DNA of 64,000 nucleotides from Hsuehochloa calcarea (lineage: Eukaryota > Streptophyta > Magnoliopsida > Poales > Poaceae), in NCBI GenBank assembly GCA_036346395.1, contig CM070599.1, forward strand, positions 12,143,232 to 12,207,231, given 5' to 3'. Under the pieces are notes generated by a model. The model saw nothing but the letters and a program-made list of their open reading frames with translations, had not been told where the DNA came from and made no database searches. Shown piece after piece: positions 12,908 through 25,186 of the stretch. Both the position numbers and the translations under genes were made by a program. Positions within the stretch are counted from its first letter, which is position 1. Each line of letters begins with the position of its first letter.

Positions 12908-14460
12908 TCACTCGGTAAAGAAAGATGGATAGTCTGCACGGAGACGATCTTCCCTTTCCCAAGTAGCCTCATCCTCAGAATGGTTCGACCACTGAACTTT
13001 GAGGAATTTGATGGTTTTATTCCTCGTTCTTCGTTCAGCCTCATCGAGCATGCGAACAGGATGCTCGCGGTAGGTCAAATATTCTTGGACATCGAGGGTT
13101 TCCAACGGAGCTTCCTCAGTTGGAACACGGAGGCACTTCTTTAGTTGGGACACATGGAAAACATCATGTATCCCTTCAAGTGCAGCTGGCAATTCCAACT
13201 TATAGGCAACAGCTCCTTTCTTCTCGATAACACGGTAAGGACCGACATATCGAGGAGCTAACTTGCCCTTGACACCGAAACGCTGATGACCCTTCAAAGG
13301 AGAGACTTTGAGATACACAAAGTCATCAGGCTCAAAGCTCAACTCACGACGACGGCGATCCGCATAGCTCTTCTGCCTGGATTGAGCGGTGCGCAAACGA
13401 TCACGAATAAGCTGGACTTGACTCTCGGCCTCATCGATCGAGTCCGGGCCAAAGAAAGGTCTTTCGCCCGTATCCGACCAATTCAACGGGGTTCTGCACT
13501 TTCTCCCGTATAAGGCCTCGAAGGGTGACATGCCGAGACTGGCCTGAAAGCTGTTGTTGTAGGAGAACTCGGCAAATGGCAAGCATTTCTCCCAATTCTT
13601 TCCATAGGAGAGAACACAAGCACGGAGCATGTCTTCTAACACTTGGTTGACTCTTTCAGTCTGGCCATCAGTTTGAGGATGATATGCTGAACTGAATGAA
13701 AGACGAGTGCCCATAGCTTCTTGCAGACCATGCCAAAACCGGGAGGTAAATAGTGAACGACGGTCAGAAATGATCGTCTTTGGCACACCATGCAAGCTTA
13801 CAATCCTCGAGGCGTAGAGCTCGGCTAGACGATCGCACGGCTTAGTCTTGATGGAAGAAAATGTGCCACTTTGGTTAATCGATCAATAATTACCGGATAG
13901 CATCATTCCCCTTTGTGGCGTGGGCGGACCGGTGATAAAGTCCATCCCGATCGAATCCCACTTCCATTCCGGAATAGGCAAAGGCTGAAGCAAGCCTGCT
14001 GGACGCTGATGCTCGGCCTTGACACGACGACACACGTCGCACTCGGCAACGAACTTCGCAATCTCCCTCTTCATTCGGGTCCACCAAAATCTCTGACGGA
14101 GATCTTGATACATCTTTGTGGCCCCGGGATGGATAGACAAAGGCGAATCATGGGCCTCGCGGAGAATCAAATCCCGCAGTTCCATGTCTTTTGGAACCAC
14201 AAGGCGCTGCCCGAACCTTACAACACCATGCTCATCCTCAGAGAAGCACTCGGTTGTTCCGTTCTTGACATTTTCCTTGATGCGGCTTATTCCAGCATCC
14301 GATTGCTGAGCGACCTCAATCCGATCTACCAAGGTTGGTTGCACAACCAAGGCAGCGAGGGAACCATGCTCAACCAAACCTAAGTTGAGGCTGAAGTTCC
14401 TCCGAAGGGTGGGTTGACACCCCGAGCAACAAGGCATTGCAATGCGCTCTGATCGAGCGC
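12908..14460 (-). pseudogene. pol: Chromovirus integrase with C-terminal chromodomain
   Basis: Two blocks are visible. 14437-13883 carries the zinc-binding H-H-C-C region, ending CDVCRRVKAEHQRPAG, and the first core strand with GMDF. 13795-12908 has the second catalytic Asp in IISDR, the catalytic Glu in HPQTDGQTERVNQ, and the GPY/F-type module (YVGPYRVIEKKG). The last ~55 residues are a chromodomain (KFLKVQWSNHSEDEATWERE), the module that steers chromovirus insertion to marked chromatin. Positions 13796-13882 contain stops and shifts that separate the blocks. As sequenced it is not one protein. Confidence 0.9.
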
Positions 14461-14549
14461 ATCAAAGAACGACATTAGCCTTGCCCGGATGGTAGTGAAT
14501 ACCCATGTCATAGTCTTTGACCAACTCCAACCATCTCTTTGCCCGAGGT

Positions 14550-15848
14550 TCAGATCGGTTGGGTGAACAAATACTTTAGGCTTTTGTGATCCGAATACAC
14601 TTCACAACGATCACCGATTAGGTAATGTCGCCAAATCTTAAGTGCATAAATCACCGCAGCCAATTCCAAGTCATGGGTAGGGTAGTTGAGTTCATGAGGT
14701 CTCAATTGCCTTGATGCATAGGCCGCTACCTTGCCTTCCTGCATAAGGACACAACCGAGTCCTCGACGAGAAGCATCGCAAAAGATATCGAAACTTCGAC
14801 GAGTATCGGGAAGAACGAGGACGGGAGCGGTGGTCAAACGCTTCTTGAGTACTTGGAAGCTTTCCTCACAAGCATCGGCCCACAAGAACTTCTTGTCTTT
14901 CTTGAGCAACTCCGTCATCGGCTTCGCGATCTTGGAGAAATTCTCGATAAAACGGCGATAATATCCCGCTAACCCGAGAAAACTCCGCACTTCGGTTACC
15001 GAAGTAGGCTGACTCCAAGAAAGAACATCGCTGATCTTACTAGGATCAACGGCTACGCCTCCTGCTGAAAGAACATGACCCAGGAAGGCCACTTCCTTCA
15101 ACCAGAACGCGCACTTACTGAACTTTGCATACAGCTGGTGCTCACGAAGCTTGCCTAACACGAGCCTCAGATGCTCATCATGTTCCTCATCGTTCTTAGA
15201 ATAGATAAGAATATCATCGATGAAGACCACAACAAACTTATCCAAATACTCCATGAATACCGAATTCATGAGGTTCATGAACAAGGCGGGAGCATTGGTT
15301 AAGCCAAATGACATGACGGTATACTCATACAAGCCATAGCGAGTAGAGAAAGCCGTCTTTCGAATATCCTCGGGTCGTATCCGAACTTGATGATATCCCA
15401 CTCTCAAATCAATCTTGGAGAATACTCGGGCTCCAGTTAATTGATCAAAGAGATCATCAATGCGGGGCAATGGATACTTGTTCTTTACCGTTACCTCATT
15501 AAGCGGACGGTAATCAACTTTATCATGCAAAGTATTGTCTTTCTTCTTTACGAAGATTGCAGGACAACCCCACGGAGATGAGCTAGGGCGAATGAAACCT
15601 TTTTCTTGCAGCTCATTCAATTGCTTCTTCAATTCCACCAACTCGTTCGGTGGCATCCGATAGTGCCTCTTTGAAATCGGGGCAGTACCGGGAACCAACT
15701 CGATGACAAACTCGAGATCTCGAACTGGTGGCATCCCGGGAAGATCTATAGGAAAGACATCCACGAGGTCACAAACTGTTGGGACTTCAGTAATATCTAG
15801 AGCGGGCTTCGCTTCAAGCGCGAAGAGATGCGGACCTAGCGACTTCAT
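14550..15848 (-). pseudogene. pol: Chromovirus reverse transcriptase and RNase H
   Basis: An open frame of 432 residues. The RT palm is complete: SKIDLRVGYHQVRI, then FGLTNAPALF, then the catalytic FIDDILIYS at about residues 207-215. RNase H follows with FDIFCDAS, the HDLELAAVIYALK helix and YSDHKSLKYL. The enzyme copies element RNA into DNA and removes the RNA strand. The frame stops just after LFTQPI, where related proteins continue toward integrase, so pol is broken here by a shift. This is the best-preserved enzyme of the element. Confidence 0.93.
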
Positions 15849-17286
15849 GTAAAAGCGAACCCGCCACGGAAGACTAGATAGAGAGACACACTTCTTGGCG
15901 CAATCGATTTATCCCTTATGCTGAGACAACCAATCCATACCAAGAATTACATCTAGACTTGCTGAATGGAGGAGGATAAGATTCGCGAAGAACCTCACTC
16001 CTCGATTTCAATTGGGACATCCCTACACTCGAGTTGACTCTCAACTCCGAACCAGGAGGCGAATGAGCAACGGACCAATAATGGAGTAAAGAGGAGCTCA
16101 CTAAAAGCAGAAAAGACTCGTAAACAAAAGAATGAGATGCTCTGAATCAAACAAAGCGGTAGCGTAATGATAGTTAACGGAAAGTGTACCCAAAGACGAC
16201 GCGGGTGCCTCCTGTGCCTCCTCCCATGAGATGAGGTTGACTCGACCACTACCCACGCCTTGGGTAGTAGGGACTATCTTCGAGTCTGAGAAGAACCACC
16301 TCGGCCCGCGTCCTCCATTAGGACGAGGGGTCGCTCGCCTTCTTGGGGCATTGGTTCGCATAATGCCCCTTGTTGTTGCGCAGAAGCGGGTGACATCCGC
16401 GGCTGTCGCGAGGCCTCTGGCCGACTCGCAGTGCACGTGATTGGGGCACGGCTGCGAAGGCGAAGAACAGTCTTGACGGCCTCGGGTGTCAAGGCGGAGG
16501 ACGGGACCCGAGACCGCCCAACACGAGAGCGGAAAGAGAGGCTGCGGCGACTTGTGGGCCTCCCACTTGCGCTGCGGAATCCACAAGTGCTCTCCCGCGT
16601 GCTCAAGAACGATGGCCTTGTCCACCAAGGCCCGGAAATCCGAAAGTCAACGATGGATAGCTTGTCCTGCGGCTCCTCGGACAAACCATCCTTGAACTTC
16701 TCTTGCTTGGCCTCATCGGTGGCCACCTCCTCCGAGCATAACGAGCCAAATGGTTGAACTCGTAAAGATACTCCGCGGATCGAACGACGCCTTGCTCGGC
16801 GACAAGAATTCCTTCTTCTTGACTTCATCAAGCGGAAGGAATATGAGAGCGGCGAAGGCGACGAAACTCCTCCCAAGTGACGGTGTGGACCGTCAGTCGC
16901 ATGGCGAAAGCTCTCCCACCAAGACAAAGCCGCACCTCTAGCCGGTGCGATGCAAGCAGCGCCTTCTCGTGCTCACCGCTGCGCTATCTGGCTTGCGCCA
17001 ACGCACGAAGCCAATCGTAAATGCGTCAGCGAGTCCTCGGACACGAGAAGCGAGAAGTGGGTGCGAAGAAACTCCGCAAGTCCCCACGCGGTGGTGTCCA
17101 CCCCCTTGCCGGACCACGAAGCACCGGAAGGGCGGAAGTGTTGCGCGTGATGACGCGTCGAAGGACCCTCATCCTCTGCACGGTTGCGCTCGATCCAAGA
17201 AGGACCTCGGCCATGGTGGGAGGAGGAGGAAGATCTCTCCCCGACCACAGGTGATCGCCTTGGCCGCTACGAAAGGCGTCCGCCAT
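15849..17286 (-). pseudogene. gag-pol: Chromovirus gag and protease, multiply frameshifted
   Basis: The likely start is at 17286 (MADAFRSGQGDH). Gag core words are found in different frames, for example EEVATDEAKQEKFKDGLSEE at about 16720-16660. A zinc-knuckle remnant, GHYANQCPKK in one frame, lies at about 16370-16335. The retropepsin segment VNYHYATALFDS is followed at about 16133 by a one-base change that leaves the frame within the active-site loop. The region corresponds to capsid, nucleocapsid and protease, none readable as one frame here. Confidence 0.8.
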
Positions 17287-18149
17287 CCTGTTACAAGAAA
17301 CTTTTGTTAAAACTAGACTCAAAGATTGAAAACCGAAGAAAGCTAAAAGCTAGCGACTAGGGAATGGAATATCACCCTAACCAAAGCCAAAACCAGTATG
17401 TGTATAAACTTAGGCGAGTTCACAAAAGACTCCAAAAGCGGCAAGGAATCATAAAACCAAAGCTCAACTCCCCAATGCAACTAACCCGTACTGAATGAAC
17501 GAGTAATTGTTTGAGAAGATAAAAATCAGAAGGTCAGGTTAAGATCTAATACCACTTAAGATCAAGGCTAAATCAGCGAAAATAGTGTTAGATACATAGC
17601 CAACTAGTATCACATCTTACCCTTTTTAACCCCACCCGTTTTAGTTGATTATCCTCTCATTTTCTACCCCATTAGAAACCATCGAGCTTGCTGTCCGGAA
17701 ATTGAGGTTGCTGTAGCGATTTCGCATCCCAGCTTCCAGTCGAAGTCTTCCATTCTAGAAACTTCAAAATCTGGCACACTTCAATTTGCCAAGCTCAGTG
17801 GTCCTATCAGAAACCATTGAGCTTGCTGTCTGGAAATCGAAGCGTGCGGTCCAGATTCCGCATCCAAGCCTCTAGCCGAAACCTTCAGTCCAGAAACTTC
17901 AAAACCCTAAGAACTTCAATTTGCCAAACTCAGTGGTTCCCAAAACCCATTTAATCGATAACACTATCTTTGAAAAGGAGATGCGAGGAAAACAACCTTC
18001 AAAACTCAAATTATAGTAAGATGAGAGGAGAAAGCTAAGATAGGTAAGGAATAAAATCTGAGAACTTACTTAAGCTTTCATAAATCATTTGATACTTTGA
18101 AAATAAAGTTTTCCAAAATATCCTAAAGACGACCAACTTGGGTTACTAC
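17287..18149 (-). other. Untranslated leader of the chromovirus
   Basis: About 860 bp between the primer site and the gag start, without retrotransposon coding motifs. It includes a ~140-bp direct repeat (listed separately). Confidence 0.6.
17668..17945. repeat. Two-copy ~140-bp direct repeat in the leader
   Basis: Copies at about 17668-17808 and 17809-17945 each begin with GAAACCAT(C/T)GAGCTTGCTG and end near CAATTTGCCAA(A/G)CTCAGTGG. They differ by scattered substitutions and small indels, so the duplication is not recent. Confidence 0.75.
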
Positions 18150-18171
18150 GGTCAGTATGGCTCTGATACCA
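18150..18171 (-). other. Primer-binding site of the chromovirus
   Basis: On the minus strand TGGTATCAGAGCCATACTGA begins five bases after the 5' LTR end (18177). It is complementary to initiator methionine tRNA. Its presence shows that the 18177-22481 LTR is the 5' LTR of the internal region to its left. Confidence 0.9.
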
Positions 18172-18176
18172 AACCT

Positions 18177-21100
18177 TGTGAGACCCCGGTTTATCCGGCT
18201 TGTAATGCTTAACCATCCACTTGGTCCTAGCATCACAAATCAGATAATCCGAGACTCGAGACATGTATACTTCCCAGAGTGCAGTATACACACATCTTTA
18301 CAAAGTTCATGCATCAATTCCATTCACCCACATAGAACCGAAACATAAACAACAAGCCAAAGATAACATAAATAAAGGATAGTCATTACAAAAGAGGGGC
18401 CGACCGGCCAAATGACAAATACATAAAGAAATTTAACAGCGGAAGCAAAAGTGCCATAAGATGGCTATAAAACAAAAGAGCCAATCAGTGTGCCTTTAAC
18501 CCACAAGGCAACCGACCAGGACCGCCAAGCTAGTCGTCGAATCCTGGCACAACTCACAAAAGTGAGGCCCTTGGGGCTCACCTTCTTTCTCTCAGAACAA
18601 AAGCGACCCAAAAAAGCTGGGTGAGTACTTTGAATGTACTACGCAAGATATATAAGAATGATAACAGATCTATGCAATAACTACATGCAAGCTTATTTAA
18701 GTGGAGCAGGTTAGGACTCAAATTTTTAAGCATAAAGCAAGTTTTATTTGCAATAATGTAATAGATTGAAAGCAATTTTGCAATCTGATTTTATTGGATA
18801 AAAATAGTAGTAATCAAGTATCAACAACAGTAAAACAGTCCTGGAAGTGGCTAAACCATTAGCCACCACAACAATAGCATGAATTACCCATTCATGCCAA
18901 CCATGTCAAGTTTTAATTTTTAAAACAAAAACAGTTGTTGAAGTCTAGATCTTGCGGGAAATCCCAAGCGTGTCCATAACCTAGGACGAGGCTATTCGAA
19001 TAGTTTTATCCCTGCAGGGTGTACCAACTTACCCACATGTCAGACCGCCTTTTTCCACATGATTAAGCACACTTCCTTTGGTATGCCGGCACAGCTAAGT
19101 CCTACGAGACATTTCCAATATTGTGTATTAACTACGAGTCGCCTGTATGGATAGAAACCCATACGTTGTGTCGAGTCATTGTAAAGCCTCGGTCAACTAC
19201 CCGTCGCGAGTAAAGCCTTGACAACTACAATGCCCTCGAGGTGGAGAGCCTACCCGGAATCTCCACCACCGCACACCCAACACAAGAACACCAAGAACAC
19301 ATATCATGTTTCACACAACACACACAACCCCCTCCTGCGACTCGGAGATAACACACGCCAAAGTACTACGTCAAGAGGGGTCCCATATAACCCTCATGTG
19401 GTTAGTACATAAAAGTACTTGGATCAATGGCAAGCAACATTTTCGGTCCTTAGGGACACAGGCACCTTTCCTTGTCAAACCCAACAATCACACCAACATG
19501 CCATTGTGCCCAAGTCAAATCATTTTGTTTCATTTTCGGTTTTACAAAACTAAAGCATAAGGTGCTGAACCAAAATAAACAAAATGATTTGTGTGATCAA
19601 GGTCATCGACTAAGTCGATAACCGCCCAAATCTACTGGGTAGCTAAGCATTTCTAAGCATGACATCGCAAAGACGGTAAAAGAGCATAATTAAATCACGG
19701 GCTCTAATTCACCAAATAAGATAATAACTTATGGTTGTGGCGAGGATAACATTTTAATGGCAACAATGCATTAGGAATAGCTACCTCTAAGCAGGCAAAA
19801 ATAATTGGACACAAAAGCAATGCATACATATAATTTGTAAACAAGATATTAGACTTTGAAAGTAATGGGACATTTATGATCAAATATCTTGCCTCGCTTG
19901 CTGTGGGTCGAGTCTTCTTGTGGATCAACAAGATTATCAATGTGCTCTTCGGATCCTATCGAAAGAACCAAAAAGAACCAATAAGGCAAAAAGAAACCGA
20001 AAAGATCCAACAGTCAATTTCAACAAAAAGCTCTCAAATTTTTACAGTAGAAAGAGCATGATTTTTATGAACTAATGCAACAAGAACCAATTGATTTGGA
20101 TTCTCAATGCAAAAGTTATGCTAAAAACAATTTTGCTCAGCTCTAATATTGAAACAGTACCTAAGCAATGATTTTAGTGAAATTTTCTAGAAATGTAGAG
20201 CTACTGAAGTTTTTACAGAAAAACAAGCACCTCATAAGATGAACAACCCCACAGGATTCATCTCATTTGGAGCTTTCAATAAATAGTTATAAATTTTCCA
20301 AGTTAAATCCATTTTTCAGTTGTACAGATAATCAGTTTAATGCTTTCTTTCAAAATCTAAATTTTCGACCGCAGAAACATAGTTGAACCCTATTTTAGAA
20401 TAAGGTTCATTAGAAATGAAAAATAACAAAAGTGGTTTGACCGATTTTGGAGTTAAAATGATTTACTTATGTATTTTCAAAGATAAAACTATTTTTCAGT
20501 GGATAAATAACTCTTCCCGAGAAATATAATTCAGATAAACGACGTGGACAAATCTGGGCCGAAGATCCGAAATCAAACGGCCCAAACCCAGAGCACAGAA
20601 CTCACACGCGAACCCTAGACACTCACCGTTGGATGAAAGATGAACGAACCAGATGCCAAGGAGTTTCCGGCGGTCCGAACGTTCACACGAACATGAACCG
20701 TTGATCTTGGATCCAACGGTCCACGTGGATCGAACCGTTCGGACGGTCCGAACGTTCATCCAGATCTGGACCGTCGATCTAGGTTACAACGGTCCACGTT
20801 GATCCGAGCGCGCGGGCTGGTCCGGACGCGCCCACGCACGCGAGCCGTTGATCTGGGATCCAACGTTCCGCGCGGACCCGCATCGATCGAACGCTCTCTC
20901 TGCTATGGGCCGTCGATCGAAGATCAGACGGTCCAGGTTTATCGACAAAAGACGACCCGCGTTCTCGTCCGACAAAATTAACAGAGAGGATCTCCGGCTA
21001 ATCGCCGGCGATCTAGAGCACGGCTAAGCTAACCAAGAGCACCAACATGATCCTAACACTAATGCGCATCTACAGCAGCAAGGAATCGAGCAATGGAGGA

Positions 21101-22481
21101 CTTACCCGAGCTGGAGACGAAATTGGAGGTTTTCAGCCGAATTTGGGGAAAAACCGAAATTGATCTGCTCTCTGCAAGCAAACGAGAAATTGAGTGAGGG
21201 TTATTGCTCACAGAGAGGAGAGGAAGCTAAGGCAGCAAGGAAATTGAGTGAGAAAAACCGGAGCACCACTTTCACCGAAGAACTCAAAAGCTCGGCAATG
21301 GCGCAATGGCGTAGAAGGTGAAAACTTGAGATTGAGCTCATTAGTGCACTAGAAGTGATGTTGAAGCTCAAGGGTGTTCAAAGGATGCTAAGGAAGCCAT
21401 CTGGAGGAGTTTTATAGGCGAAGAGCAAGAAGAGCAACATGACATGAAAATGGTGAGCTCACTAAAGGGGCGGCCGAGGCGGCGGGAGCAAGTGAAATCG
21501 GTGGGCACGACGACTATGGGGGCGGTGGAACGGGGGCATTAAATGCTGAGAGTCGTTGGCCAAAAGCTGAGGTGACCCGACGCTGCTGCGCTCTGCAATT
21601 TTTCACCGGCCATCGTTGACTTCGGCGGCTGAAGGCGAGCGACGGAGGAAGACGAAAGAGATCGTACCGTTGGATTCAATCGGACTACCGAGAAAGAACG
21701 GTCGAGAATAACGATTCAACCGCGCTTGATCTCGGCCGTTGATTTGGATCCTACGGTTCACGCGTTGCGAGGCGTCAGACGGTCCGACGTTCACGCGATT
21801 GTGGACCCTTGATTTAGAATCCAACGGTTCAAATGGATCGGCGCGTCCAGGCGGTCCGAACGTTCACGCGATCGTGGGCCGTTCGATGTCGATCCAACGA
21901 CTCACAACCCTCGCGCCCGAACGACCGAGCCGGTGCGTTTAGTTGACTGAACCAAATCAAGTGGCTCGAGCCCGAGTCCGTCGAACCAGAGCATGTGAAA
22001 ACCGATTAGGGTTTGAATTTGAATAACTGGTTTTTGAGGAATTATTTGGGGTATCAAACAAACTCCAAAATTTATGAAATTTTAACTGGAGATTGCTTAC
22101 TGGGTGAGGAACCTTATATAAAATTTTCAGAGACTTTTATGCACTGCATTTTCCTCTAAAAATTCCAGAAGGCTAATTTAGGAGTTTGACTAATGTTTGA
22201 CTTGCCTCAAAAATTATCAAATAATTTCTGAAAATTATGAAATAATTCTGAGGTGTTAAACATCACTCCTAGGTTCAATGAAAATTATTTTCATGGGTTG
22301 GGCACAAGATTTTCATGAAGGAGATTTGTGTTGGTGTCCAAATGGCAATTTGATTTTTGATTTCACATAATTCTTTTACAAAAATTATGGGCTGATTACA
22401 AAAATCAAGATGAGAGAAAAAGTTTTAATTTCTCCTCATTTTTATTACATTTGAAACACAAACTAAGTTTGGGATGTTACA
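18177..22481 (-). repeat. 5' LTR of the chromovirus
   Basis: It is 4,305 bp and pairs with 8569-12866. On its outer side it adjoins polypurine tract and pol 3' sequence (from 22482), not host DNA, so it once served as the 3' LTR of a second internal region as well. Confidence 0.9.
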
Positions 22482-22908
22482 AAACCTCCCCCTTACAAGA
22501 ATCTCTGTCCCGAGATTTGGCTCACTCGAAAGAAAGATGGATAGTCCACACGAGGCGATCTTCCCTTTCCCAAGTAGCCTCATCCTCGAATGGTTCGACC
22601 AGCACGAACTTTGAGGAATTTGATGGTTTTATTCCTCGTTCTTCGTTCAGCCTCATCGAGCATGCGAACAGGATGCTCGCGGTAGGTCAAATCTTCTTGG
22701 ACATCGAGGGTTTCCAACGGAGCTTCCTCAGTTGGAACACGGAGGCACTTCTTTAGTTGGGACACATGGAAAACATCATGTATCCCTTCAAGTGCAGCTG
22801 GCAATTCCAACTTATAGGCAACAGCTCCTTTCTTCTCGATAACACGGTAAGGACCGACATATCGAGGAGCTAACTTGCCCTTGACACCGAAACGCTGATG
22901 ACCCTTCA
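22482..22908 (-). pseudogene. pol: Second copy of the chromovirus integrase 3' end
   Basis: This repeats 12867-13295: polypurine tract, chromodomain region and the GPY/F-type module (KGHQRFGVKGKLAPRYVGPY). It is cut at 22908 inside the word CCCTTCAA, where copia integrase sequence takes over. It shows that two internal regions once shared the LTR at 18177-22481. Confidence 0.88.
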
Positions 22909-23318
22909 AGAATTCCTACTTTGAGAGTTTTTGTGGTGAGACAGGTGTAGAGCACCAGTTCTCGTCTCCATACGTCCCCCAACAGAATGGCGTTGTGGAG
23001 AGGAAGAACCGTACCTTGGTCGAGATGGCCGGGACGATGCTTGATGAATACTCTACACCTAGGAAGTTTTGGGTGAGGCAATTGCTCTTGCTTGTCATGT
23101 TTCTAATGAGTCTTTCTTGGGCACTCTTGCATCGCACTTCTTATGAGTTGAGATATGGCGAAAACCAGCGTCTCGCATTTTCGTGTGTTTGGTTGCAAGT
23201 GTTTTATTCTCAAGTGCAGGAACCTAGATAAGTTTGAGTCACGATCTTGTGATGGGATCTTTACGGGTTACTCGACTTCTTCTCTTGCCTATAGAGTGCA
23301 GGCTGCGAGTCTAGCAAA
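22906..23318 (+). pseudogene. pol: Sirevirus-like integrase, 3' part
   Basis: Sequence resumes with SYFESFCGETGVEHQFSSPY, then VPQQNGVVERKNRTLVEMAG, which includes the third catalytic residue (Glu in VVERKN). From about 23070 the frame shifts and the C-terminal integrase is readable only in pieces to about 23290. Roughly 100-150 bp of integrase core expected between 8568 and here are missing. Confidence 0.85.
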
Positions 23319-24110
23319 ATGATAGAAACCTGTGAGGTGACCTTCGATGAGGCCAGTCCGGGGACTAGGCCTGATATCTCAGGTTCTCTAGAGCAGTCTG
23401 AGTCCATCTTTGTGGACGATGAGGAAGACGGAGATGATGGGTGTCTAACCGATCCAGTTCTTCCTCCTCCTCTTGAGGTGCCTTCTTCCACTGCACCTCG
23501 AGGAGATCAGCCCTTACCTTCTGCTTCTTCTGAAGCTAGTGGCTCTGTTCCTATCTCATCTGCTAATGAGGTAGAGGCCACTTCTTCATCTCACCCTGGA
23601 CCTCCAAGACACATCCAAAAGGACCATCCTTCAGAGCAGATCATCGGAGACCTCTTTGAGCGTGTCACACGTTCCAAAGCTGGTTTGTCTCTCTTCTGTC
23701 TCCATTCTGCGTTCGTCGCCTCATTTGAGCCCAGAGACATTTGTCATGCTCTATCTGACGAGTCTTGGACAAACGCCATGCATGAGGAGTTGGAAAACTT
23801 TGAAAGAAACAAGGTCTGGTCCCTTGTTGAGCCCCCTCAAGGTCACAATATCATTGGGACCAAATGGGTGTTCAAGAACAAGCAAAGTGAAGATGGGTTA
23901 GTAATTCAAAACAAGGCTAGGCTGGTAGCTCAGGGGTACTCTCAAGTTGAGGGTCTAGATTTCGAAGAGACCTTTGCCCCTGTAGCTAGACTTGAATCCA
24001 TTAGAATCCTGCTTGCCTTTGCAGCCTCTAAGGGTTTCAAGCTTTACCAGATGGATGTCAAGAGTGCCTTCCTCAATGGCCTTATTGAGGAAGAAGTCTA
24101 TGTCGACTGA
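23319..24110 (+). pseudogene. pol: Sirevirus-like reverse transcriptase, N-terminal half
   Basis: A 263-residue frame. Residues 1-110 are the acidic, Ser/Pro-rich linker between integrase and RT. RT proper starts near WTNAMHEELENFERNKVWSL and includes GTKWVFKNK, KARLVAQGYSQVEGLDFEETF and YQMDVKSAFLNGLIEEEVYV, which carries the first catalytic Asp. The frame stops at a TGA at 24108 where the polypeptide normally continues. Confidence 0.9.
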
Positions 24111-25186
24111 CCTCGAGTTTCGAGAACCCCAAATACCCTAACCATGTCTACAGGCTTTCCAAAGCTTTGTATGGACTCAAGCAGGCTCCCAGAGCTTGGT
24201 ATGAAAGACTTAAGTCCTATCTGCTGAGTCATGGTTTTGAAATGGGTAAAATAGACAAGACCTTGTTCATCCGCCGTCTTGGCACTGATCTTTTGCTCGT
24301 CGGATCTATGTGGGCGACATCATCTTTGGCGGCTCCTCACATACTCGTGTCTCGGTTTTACGATGTTATGAGCTCGAATTTGAGATGAGCATGATGGGCG
24401 AGTTGAGCTTCTTCCTTGGCTTCCAAATCAAACAGACTCGGGAGGGTACCTTTCTTCATCAAGGAAAATACACTCGAGACCTCCTGAAGCGCTTCGACAT
24501 GAATGATGGAAAGCCAGTATCAACTCCGATGGCATCTACAGCTGCTCTGGATCCAGATGAAGACGGCGAACCTGTTGACCAAAAGGATTTCAGGAGCATG
24601 ATTGGCTCTCTCTTGTACCTCACAGCCTCGAGACCAGACATACATTTCTCTGTGTGTCTTTGTGCTCGCTTCGAGCTTCTCCTCGCGTATCTCACCGTCG
24701 GCGGTGAAGCGCATCTTCGGTACCTTTGAGCTACCATTGACTATGGTATCGGTACTCTTCCTCTTCTTGTCTATCTCTTAGAGCCTTCTCGATGCGATTT
24801 ATTTGGTGTAGGATAGATAGGAAGAGCACTTCCGCACTTGCCAATTCATTGGCACTTCTCTTGTCTCACGGTCGTCAAGGAAGCAATCCGGTGTTGCGCG
24901 ATCCGCTGCAGAGGCCGAGCATGCGTTGTCGCGACGATTCTTTGTAGCCAAGTGCTTTGGATGGTCTCGACCCTGCAGGACTTTGGGTTAGCTATCGACA
25001 GTGTTCCACTCTTTTGTGATAACACGTCTGCGATTTGCATTGCCAAGAACCCAGTGCAACATTCTCGGACCAAGCATATTGATATCAGATATCACTTTCT
25101 TCGAGACCATGTAGAGAAGGGTGACATTGTGCTCGGTTTGTGGAGAGTGAGCACCGGTTGGTGATATCTTCACTAAGCCTCCGGGC
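24111..25186 (+). pseudogene. pol: Sirevirus-like reverse transcriptase C-terminal half and RNase H
   Basis: Positions 24167-24300 read LSKALYGLKQAPRAWYERL and on through the palm. The catalytic box reads YVGD (24307-24318) where copia RTs have two aspartates. After it come FFLGFQIKQTREGTFLHQGK and the GSLLYLTASRPDI segment to about 24640. RNase H is in separate frames: the Glu-containing AEAEHA region at about 24910-24930, then FCDNTSAICIAKNPVQHSRT and KHIDIRYHFLRDHVEKGDI (25011-25130). Several shifts and the altered catalytic box make it non-functional as sequenced. Confidence 0.88.

Larger units (their letters stand above)
8569..22908 (-). mobile_element. Nested Ty3/gypsy chromovirus with LTR-internal-LTR-partial internal structure
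   Basis: Read on the minus strand: a fragment of the pol 3' end (22908-22482), an LTR (22481-18177), primer site, leader, gag, protease, RT, RNase H, integrase, chromodomain, polypurine tract, then another LTR (12866-8569). LTRs of about 4.3 kb, the chromodomain and the pol order place it among the chromoviruses, probably Tekay/Del-like. The left edge is a clean LTR terminus within the copia integrase. The right edge is not: it ends inside an extra internal fragment. This is what a tandem LTR-sharing array leaves after deletion of its outer LTR. Confidence 0.9.
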
